From NCBI GenBank assembly GCA_036872755.1, contig JAVHNS010000003.1, positions 372,001 to 436,000 of the forward strand: 64,000 bases of DNA, in the 5' to 3' direction. The notes below the pieces were generated by a model, which was not told where the DNA came from, did not search any database, and worked only from the letters and a program-made list of their open reading frames with translations. Shown here in pieces: positions 56,896-64,000 of this stretch. The stretch's first letter is position 1, and every line of letters begins with the position of its first letter. Made by a program: the position numbers and the translations under genes. This DNA is from Orbilia blumenaviensis. Taxonomy: Eukaryota; Ascomycota; Orbiliomycetes; Orbiliales; Orbiliaceae.

Positions 56896-59800
56896 ATGGC
56901 ATCCGTCGAAGATGCCTCGAAAAATACAATCAAGCTTGAAAACGTAGGCACTAGCAGTATTTCCATATGTGCCAGCTTCAATCTAACTTGTCTTTATCCC
57001 TATAGACCGAAAAGCGAGATTCCCTCATCGAAATCGAAAAGCGCTACCAGAAGAAATGGCAGGAGGCAAAGCTCTTCGAGATCGATGCCCCTACCCTCGC
57101 TGAAGACTCTACCACCGATCCAGATACCCTACGCTCGAAACATCCCAAGTTCTTTGGAACCATGGCTTACCCTTATATGAACGGTGTCCTTCACGCTGGC
57201 CATTCGTTTACCTTGTCCAAGATCGAGTTCAGTACCGGATTTGCAAGGATGGAGGGCAAGAAAGCTCTGTTCCCACTTGGATTCCACTGCACTGGTATGC
57301 CAATTAAGGCGTCGGCTGATAAAATTGTTCGAGAAATCGAGCAGTTCGGCGAGGATTTCAGTGGTGCGGACGCAGAATTGGCTGAGGACCACGGTGAGAG
57401 TGCGCCTCCACCTCCACCTGCTGCTGGGAAGGAGAAGGAAGACCCAACAAAGTTTGCCGCCAAGAAAGGAAAGGCCGCCGCGAAAAAGGTCAACCTGAAA
57501 TACCAGTTCCAGATTATGAAGGCCATTGGCGTTCCCAAGGAGGAGATTACAAAGTTCGCAGACCCGTATTACTGGTTGACTTATTTCCCACCACTGTGCC
57601 AGGAGCACTGCAACTCATTCGGCGCAAGAATTGATTGGCGACGAAGCTTTTTGACCACAGACGCAAATCCCTACTACGATGCTTTTGTTAGATGGCAGAT
57701 GAACCGTTTGAAGGAATTGAAGAAAATCAAGTATGGAGAACGATACACAATCTACTCGCCGAAGGATAAGCAGCCATGCATGGACCACGACCGAAGTGAG
57801 GGTGAAGCGCTGAATCCTCAGGAGTACACTGGTGTCAAGCTCGAAGTTTTGGAATGGGGTAGTGACGTTAAAGAGTTGATTGCTTCCACAAAAGAACTCG
57901 AGGGCTTGAAGATTTACATGGTTGCCGCAACTCTGCGACCAGAAACCATGTACGGTCAAACCTGCTGTTTCGTCGGTCCTAAGATCGACTATGGCATCTT
58001 CAAGGTTAATGACAAGGAAGCATACCTCTGCACACCACGTGCTGCGAGAAATATGGCCTTCCAGCGCATATTCGCAGAGGATGGCAAGTTCCCACAGCTT
58101 GCAAGTTTCCAGGGTAGCATTTTGATCGGAACTTTGGTCAACGCTCCACTTTCGGTACACAAGAATGGTGTTAGGATTCTACCTATGGAGACGGTTCTTG
58201 CAACGAAGGGTACTGGTGTTGTTACTTGCGTCCCGTCCGATTCCCCAGACGACTACGCAACTGTCACTGATCTCGCCAAGAAGCCTGAATACTACAAGAT
58301 CCAGAAAGAATGGGCGGAGCTGGAGATTGTCCCGATTATCAAGACTCCTAGCTATGGCGACATGTCAGCTCCTTTCCTGATTAAGGAGCTCAAGATTGCT
58401 TCCCCGAAGGACAAGGATGCTTTGGCCAAGGCAAAAGAACTTGCCTACAAAGAAGGTTTCTACCAGGGAATTATGTTGATTGGTGACTATAAGGACATGG
58501 AAGTTCAAAAAGCTAAGCCATTGGTTCGTGAGAAGTTGATGAGCGAGGGATTGGCTTTCGTATACAATGAACCAGAGGGCAAGGTTATCTCTCGATCTGG
58601 AGACGAGTGCGTTGTCGCCCTCTTAGATCAGTGGTACCTTGACTACGGTGAGGAGCACTGGCGCAAGCAAGTCGAGGACCACCTCGAGAACACAGTCGAA
58701 ACATACCAACACGAAACCCTCAACGCTTTCAAATCGGTTTTGGGATGGTTAAATCAGTGGGCATGTGCTAGAAGCTTCGGTCTAGGATCCCGCCTTCCAT
58801 GGGATCCACAGTTCCTTGTCGAATCTCTCAGCGACAGCACAATCTACATGGCTTATTATACAATCTGCCACTTCCTTCACTCATCTCTTGATGGAAAGAA
58901 GGCTGGTCTCCTACCAATCTCCGTCGAACAGATGACCGATGAAGTCTGGGACTATGTTTTCACCCGCCGTGAGCTCTCCGATGAAGTTCTTGCATCTGGG
59001 ATTTCTAAAGAGAATTTGGAAACCATGAGGCGTGAATTCGAGTACTTCTATCCTCTTGACTTCAGGTGCTCGGGCAAAGACTTGATTCCTAACCATTTCA
59101 CATTCTTCCTGTACATCCACTGTGCTCTCTTCCCACCTACATACTGGCCCCGCGGCGTCCGTGCCAATGGCCATCTTCTCCTCAACGGAAACAAAATGTC
59201 CAAATCGACTGGTAACTTCTTGACTCTCGAGGAAACCATCGCCAAATTTGGAGCTGACGCTAGCAGAATTGCGTTGGCAGATGCTGGTGACAGTATCGAG
59301 GATGCTAATTTCGAGGAGTCAACTGCTAATGCTGCTATCCTTCGAAGTCATACTTTGAAGGAGTGGTGTGAGACAGTTATCTTGGAGGCTAAGGAAGGAA
59401 AGCTAAGAGATGGTCCAAAAGATCAATGGTGGGATGTTGTGTTTGAAAATGAGATGAACGATTTAATTGAGCAGGCGAGAGCCGCTTACTCTGCGTATGT
59501 CCAGCAAACCCCCCCTTTTCTAATTCATATTTATGCTAACAATAGACTACAGAACTCATTTCAAGCAGGCCCTTAAAGCCGGATACTATGAATTCCAATC
59601 CGCAAGAGACACATACCGTGAGGGATGTCTCCAATCCGGAATCGGAATGCACAAGGACCTAGTCCGCCGCTGGATTGAAGTCCAGGCTTTGATGATCACC
59701 CCTATTGCCCCTCATTGGGCCGATTACATCTGGCAGGAAGTCTTGGAACACCCAACCACTGTCCAGAACGAGCTATTCCCCACACCTACAGCACCATTTG

Positions 59801-60396
59801 ACAAGTCGCTCGGTGCGGCCCTTGAGTATGTCAGGGCTCTGAGTGGAAAGATTACATCGATGGAAGCTGCGCAGTTGAAGAAGATGAGCAAGGGCAAGAA
59901 AGGTTTCTTCGATCCCAAGAAGCCAAAGAAGGTTTCTATCTTCGTTGCAAGGAATTACCCAGCTTGGCAAGATCCTTATGTTGAGCTTGTCCGAAAACAC
60001 TTCGACGCAGTAAAGATCAGCATTAATGACAAAGCCCTGAATTCCGAAATCCCCAAACAGGAGATGAAGAAGGCCATGCCATTCATCCAATTGCTCAAGC
60101 AGAAGCTTGTTGGCGCAAAGGAAGATCCTGAGACGGTTCTGGATAGGAAGCTGAGGTTCGACGAGGTCAAGACCTTGTTGGCAGTCCTGGCAGCTATGAA
60201 GAAGACGACTGGAAGTGCAGTTATGGATATCATTGTCGTAGACGACAGCGGAAAGACCGGAAGCTCGGTACAAGCAGATGGGAGCCTGAAACCACTTGAT
60301 GGCGCTTTACCACCAGCAGCGGAGGCAGCCGTCCCTGGTATCCCAACCTTTGCATTTGAAAATGTTGAAGAGGAAGGTGCTGCGGGACCCGCTTAG
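56896..60396 (+). CDS. CDC60: Leucyl-tRNA synthetase, cytosolic
   Basis: Three exons, 56896-56943, 57006-59494 and 59553-60396, give 1126 residues, as expected for the fungal cytosolic enzyme. The first exon codes for MASVEDASKNTIKLEN. The class I motifs are clear: HAGH in YPYMNGVLHAGHS and KMSKS in NGNKMSKSTGNF. The editing (CP1) domain includes TLRPETMYGQTCC and TGVVTCVPSDSPDDYAT with the conserved Thr/Asp positions. The C-terminal extension (VSIFVARNYPAWQDPYVELV) is typical of archaeal/eukaryotic cytosolic LeuRS. A Pro/Ala/Lys-rich insertion follows the HIGH region. The enzyme charges tRNA-Leu and, in yeast, also senses leucine for TORC1. Confidence 0.97.
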
Positions 60397-60661
60397 ACAA
60401 CCATTCCGCTTTTTCATTGATTGTAAGTTTTATATAAATTAAGATTCCCATAAAATTTATTTAGTTTTGAAGGTGCTTTTCGCATGGGTTCGAGGCATTA
60501 TTATTATTATTACATTACTATCGTGTGAGGCTGTCACTAAAGAATATGGCTGTCACGAATCTATAACCATTTTGTAGACTTAACAAAAAAATGAAAAACC
60601 ACATGCATGGGAATTTTCCAGAATTTCGTTGAAATATAGAAGCTTAACTAGCGCCTGCTAT

Positions 60662-60875
60662 GTCAAAACGATACATAATACAACCCGTGCAGAATATATA
60701 TACTACGACTTGAGCGAGACATAAGTGTGCTAATTTTCAAGAGTTATGCTCAACTCTCAGGTGGCGGGCTAATGACGGGCTGATGGTTGAGCATAACTCT
60801 TGAAAATTAGCACACTTATGCCTCGCCCAAGCCGCAACACACATTTCGCGAGGTTGTATTATGTATCGTTTTGAC
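60662..60875. repeat. Foldback (large inverted repeat), 214 nt
   Basis: The outer arms at 60662-60685 and 60852-60875 are perfect 24-nt complements, and the inner arms at 60720-60754 and 60786-60820 are perfect over 35 nt. The parts between pair imperfectly. The loop is about 31 nt. The element has no open frame. It could be a foldback-type MITE or a transcribed hairpin. Confidence 0.85.
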
Positions 60876-61010
60876 GCATTTTGGCCACTACATGTATACA
60901 GCCTCCTCTATACCATACGAATAATCAACTAACCAGAAGTCAACATTCACAAATAGCAAAAAAAAAACTGGGAGGCATAACGTAGGCAAAATATTTCTGA
61001 GGCTGAGCCA

Positions 61011-61045
61011 ATTCTCAATTCTCAATTCTCAATTCTCAATTCCCA
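61011..61045. repeat. Tandem repeat, ATTCTCA x 5
   Basis: Four exact copies of ATTCTCA and a fifth with one change (ATTCCCA), directly beyond the 3' end of the LRR gene. Confidence 0.9.
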
Positions 61046-61144
61046 AGTCTAGATCCAACAACGCATAGAATAACACAATTGCCAAACGAGCTTTGATGTA
61101 GAGTAAGCTTAAGTGAGTGGAAACGAAAGGGTTTAGAAGAGTAA

Positions 61145-62609
61145 TCACTTAACATCCTGCCAAAACGCCTCAGGGGAAGGAGGCCCATTCCTCAGGAGGT
61201 ATGTTGAACAACCATTTTGCCGACAAATATCGGCGGCAACCGGGAACTCCACACATTTGATCATCGGTTTATACAGCGTCGCTGCTGTACCGATATTAAC
61301 ATGGACTACGGTAGTCATGGATAGAAAGCATGGCGTGTATGCTTCTGTCCGACTACAGTAATCGGTGCACGGCTTCCTATCCATCACAATAAGTTTGACG
61401 GATGGCGCCTGATAGGATGGGAATTCGTAGAAGTGGCTTAAAAGATCTGTGATTTCGGAAAAGATCTCGCCGTCCTTACGGTGGGGAGAAGCTCTCTGCA
61501 CATCCTCTGATCTAAGAAATCGCCATTCGAGTAGCCGCAGGACCCTCAGGGATTTCAGAAAGATCAACTATATCCAATTTAAGTAGAACGTTACCTTTTT
61601 GACCATAACGAACTCAACTGCAGCCGTGCATAACCATAAAATATATATTTTTTGCGAAGAGCCACTCACCTTATTTAAAAACTCCCCTGGATATGGAATA
61701 GCAAGCTCTTGAAGGAGCTCCCAATTGCCGTCGCTCAAGAATATTCTGTCGTAAGGCATCGAAACGGGGGGCATAATAAGAGCCGCTGTCACGGGGCATA
61801 CTGCTGGATCGCGGTCGCCGCATTGGTTCCCTATCCATAGCCTCTTGATCCGCATTTTGTTTAGATACGGATATGTGAGCGGCGGGTTCTCGTTTAGCCA
61901 GTGGTATCCTGTTAGCTGAAGAGTATCAAGGGAATCCGTCTTTAGCAGATTGTAGTGCGTGAAAGCACACTCCATTTTAATCGTATCCTCATCGGGAAAC
62001 TGATTCTTAAGTTCCCGCCTTGGGCGATTGACATCTTTACACTGGCATATCTGTAGGGACTGTATATTTTGTGCCCCTAGTGAGACGAGACGAGAAACAA
62101 GCTCGTATGGATGGCTGCAGCCAGATAGCCTTATTTGAGCTAGTCTGGAGCAGTCCTTGATCAATTCCCCGAAAATTCTTGCAAACGAGGGGAACTGTTC
62201 ATCGTGAACAATGTGAAGTCTCTCGAGGGCTGGAAACGATATTTCTAGATCATCGCGTAGGAGTGCTGACGCCGTCTCCTCTCTCTCCTGGAGGAAATCT
62301 GCTGTATTCGCCGTCCACGGTGACAGGCGGCTAATGCATGGATGGTTGTAGTTGCCAATTCGCAGTCTTCTTAAAGTAGCAGAGCTTTGTCGGATAATTA
62401 TGAGAAGGGTTTTGGCGGATTCTCTCATAATATCATCAACCTCCAAACTTGTGAGCGTGTTTGGGATATCGCGAAATTTGTGGGAAGAGATTTGACGGCG
62501 CTCTTTAGGGTCAAGGGAGGATCCGATGTCGCCAAGGGAAAGTTGTTTTATGCATCTTTGTCTTCCCAGGAGCGTATAGAGCGTTTTGAGAGATGTGGCA
62601 TTGTCAAAT
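61145..62609 (-). CDS. LRR/F-box-like protein (5' end incomplete)
   Basis: Exons 62609-61670 and 61567-61145 are joined in phase (EFLNK to LIFLKSLRVLRLLEW). The protein shows irregular leucine-rich repeats: SLKTLYTLLGRQRCIKQLSL, TLRRLRIGNYNHP, ALERLHIVHD, RLAQIRLSGCSHP, NIQSLQICQC, SLDTLQLTGYHWL, MRIKRLWIG. This resembles the substrate-binding half of fungal F-box proteins. The start is not in this exon. A donor at 62873/62874 (RIPRDQLLNVK then GTGAGT) would join in phase to 62609 and extend the gene toward about 62990, but I cannot verify it. The C-terminus (TTVVHVNIGTAATLY) is unassigned. Confidence 0.7.
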
Positions 62610-62873
62610 CTGTTATGTGTCTAGTGGTAAGTAGCTGTGCGAACCTAAGTATAGCAATCTTCAGAGCGTCAAGTTATCCTGATCATAATACGCAAACCAG
62701 ATATGCGACTGTCATGATAAAGATTCGAACGCACAATCAAGAAAAAATGGTCTCCTTCTTTTAGTATCAACGCACGGTCAAAGTACCAAAATAGATAAGT
62801 AATCAAGTTAATGACCATTGTCATTGGTATCATATGTATCCAAACATGCTCATAGAAACTTGAAGTTACTCAC

Positions 62874-64000
62874 TTGACATTCAAGAGCTGATCTCTTGGG
62901 ATCCTCTTGATAATCAGTCTCAGCATCGCATCATCTACCCCGGTGATTGGTGTCTTGTTAATGAAAACTCCTTTAGACCTAGAGCCGGAGTGTGCGTGTT
63001 TTCGGTGATGCACTGAAAAAGTGAAGACAGTTGATAATCTTCGATAGTGGGCCAGTGTCTCTCTCCGGATTAGTGAGAAGACTCCCTCGATATAACGAGG
63101 TGATAGTCCGCAAGAATCTCGAGCTACTGGGTGCTTATGGTGAAAGTGGATTGTTAGGGAGCGATGAATAATTGGATATGCGATGTTGCAAGTTGCAGAA
63201 CTGCAGCGTGCAATATTCTTTAGATCTTGCCGACCAAGCTGTATAGAATTTGAAAATTTAGCAATGATTTTCAGATAGGAGATAGTTCACAGTTCGGAAA
63301 CTAGGTCGGTGAATAAAAATACCGCTTTGAAGATTTTGCCGACAACCTCAAGAGGCATATCGAGAAGAGAACGTTTAGGCCAGGGAGAAAGCGGGCCCAA
63401 GCTTAGAGATTCGTTGCCGCTGCGATGAATGGTATTGCGAGACATATTGTGCATATGTATAGATTGATTCCGGTCTGGAGTAAGCCTGTAGCTGAGTTTT
63501 TAGACAAATGGGTTTCGGAAGTGGTAGATTGATAAGTTAAGTTTGATGCTGAAGCTGTTGCAGTTGAATCCTGATGTTCCTGACTTATGGGCAACGTATA
63601 TATGGTCATTTATATTCGAAATGAAACTAGTTGGAGCGGTTTCATTAAATAGTTATATATAATACTGAGTAGATCAGTTTGAGGGAAACTTCATTCGGAG
63701 TGTGTTATTTCTGGAGGGAAAGTTTCAGCATCCTTGGACCTACCACGAAAAGCTTCATGAAACGTGCATTTCATTTTATGCTAAAACTTTACACTCGGGA
63801 GCTAACAATTAAGGCCAGGACTACTTTAAACTCTATTACGGGTTCTATTATCGTGGGGTTAATCATATTTTATATTTATAAATTTATCAATGGCAATAAT
63901 TTCTGGAACGGCCGGTCGACCGTTTAATGTATACTGCAAGCCCAATGTAAGCTTGTGGCCGCAATTCTGTGACCGCTCCTATGCTGCCCATATGCCCATC
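62874..64000. other. Region with a candidate upstream exon, otherwise unassigned
   Basis: On the minus strand about 62990-62874 is open and reads GVDDAMLRLIIKRIPRDQ before a good GTGAGT donor, so it may be a 5' exon of the LRR gene. Beyond 63000 the small open frames (63403-63609 minus, 63679-63927 plus) have no recognisable features. Confidence 0.3.

Larger units (their letters stand above)
60397..61144. other. Convergent intergenic region with repeats
   Basis: It lies between the 3' ends of LeuRS (+) and the LRR gene (-). It contains the foldback at 60662-60875 and the 7-nt tandem array at 61011-61045, described separately. Confidence 0.6.

Noticed and set aside
1..64000. CRISPR array, rRNA or bacterial operon signals
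   Set aside because: No regularly spaced repeats or rRNA-like blocks were seen, and introns throughout show a eukaryotic genome.

Overview
The window looks like nuclear DNA of a filamentous ascomycete (Pezizomycotina; I would guess Leotiomycetes, but the sequence does not prove it). The reasons are short GT-AG introns of about 50-120 nt with CTAAC/CTGAC-like branch sites, compact housekeeping genes, and fungal-only families (NB-ARC/TPR NLR-like proteins, PNP_UDP and DUF7580-like domains, LaeA-like methyltransferases, a DUF6601-like membrane protein). Coding regions were rebuilt across introns by joining frames at splice sites and checking phase and family continuity.

Layout. 0.5-4.2 kb: a fusion of a DUF2235/Tle1-like lipase and a GTPase (+). 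4.5-8.3 kb: a BRD8-like bromodomain protein (-). 9.1-9.8 kb: frataxin (-). 10.9-13.0 kb: a meiotic APC/C activator (AMA1-like, -) interrupted by an apparent AT-AC intron. 14.0 kb: Ctf8 (+). 15.8-20.8 kb: a 1618-residue disordered proline-rich protein (+). 21.5-22.3 kb: a DUF6601-like membrane protein (-), head-to-head with an alpha/beta-hydrolase-NB-ARC-TPR NLR at 22.9-27.1 kb (+). 27.4-39.0 kb is a conserved block: DPH3, Rab geranylgeranyltransferase alpha, RPS6, a JMJD7-like hydroxylase, a hypothetical protein, PRPP synthetase and a small membrane protein. 39.9-40.5 kb: a small membrane/coiled-coil/acidic protein. 41.2-48.3 kb: a head-to-head pair, an NB-ARC-caspase protein with an in-frame stop (-) and a DUF7580-like/PNP protein (+), with a MITE in the space between them. 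48.3-51.8 kb: gene-poor DNA with a CorA fragment. 51.8-56.3 kb: a LaeA-like methyltransferase, an F-box-like protein, the second MITE copy and an LRR fragment. 56.9-60.4 kb: cytosolic leucyl-tRNA synthetase. 60.7-60.9 kb: a large foldback repeat. 61.1-62.6 kb: an LRR/F-box-like protein (-). I assign nothing firm after 62.9 kb.

How the genes fit together. Housekeeping genes (translation, nucleotide and iron-sulphur metabolism, chromatin, cohesion, prenylation) are interleaved with four genes of the type fungi use for non-self recognition or regulated cell death. The most interesting observations are the AT-AC intron in the AMA1-like gene, the DUF2235-GTPase fusion, and the divergent NB-ARC-caspase / DUF7580-PNP pair with a MITE in the shared promoter. 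No rRNA, tRNA or CRISPR array was recognised. Exon junctions are manual predictions and would need RNA evidence to confirm.
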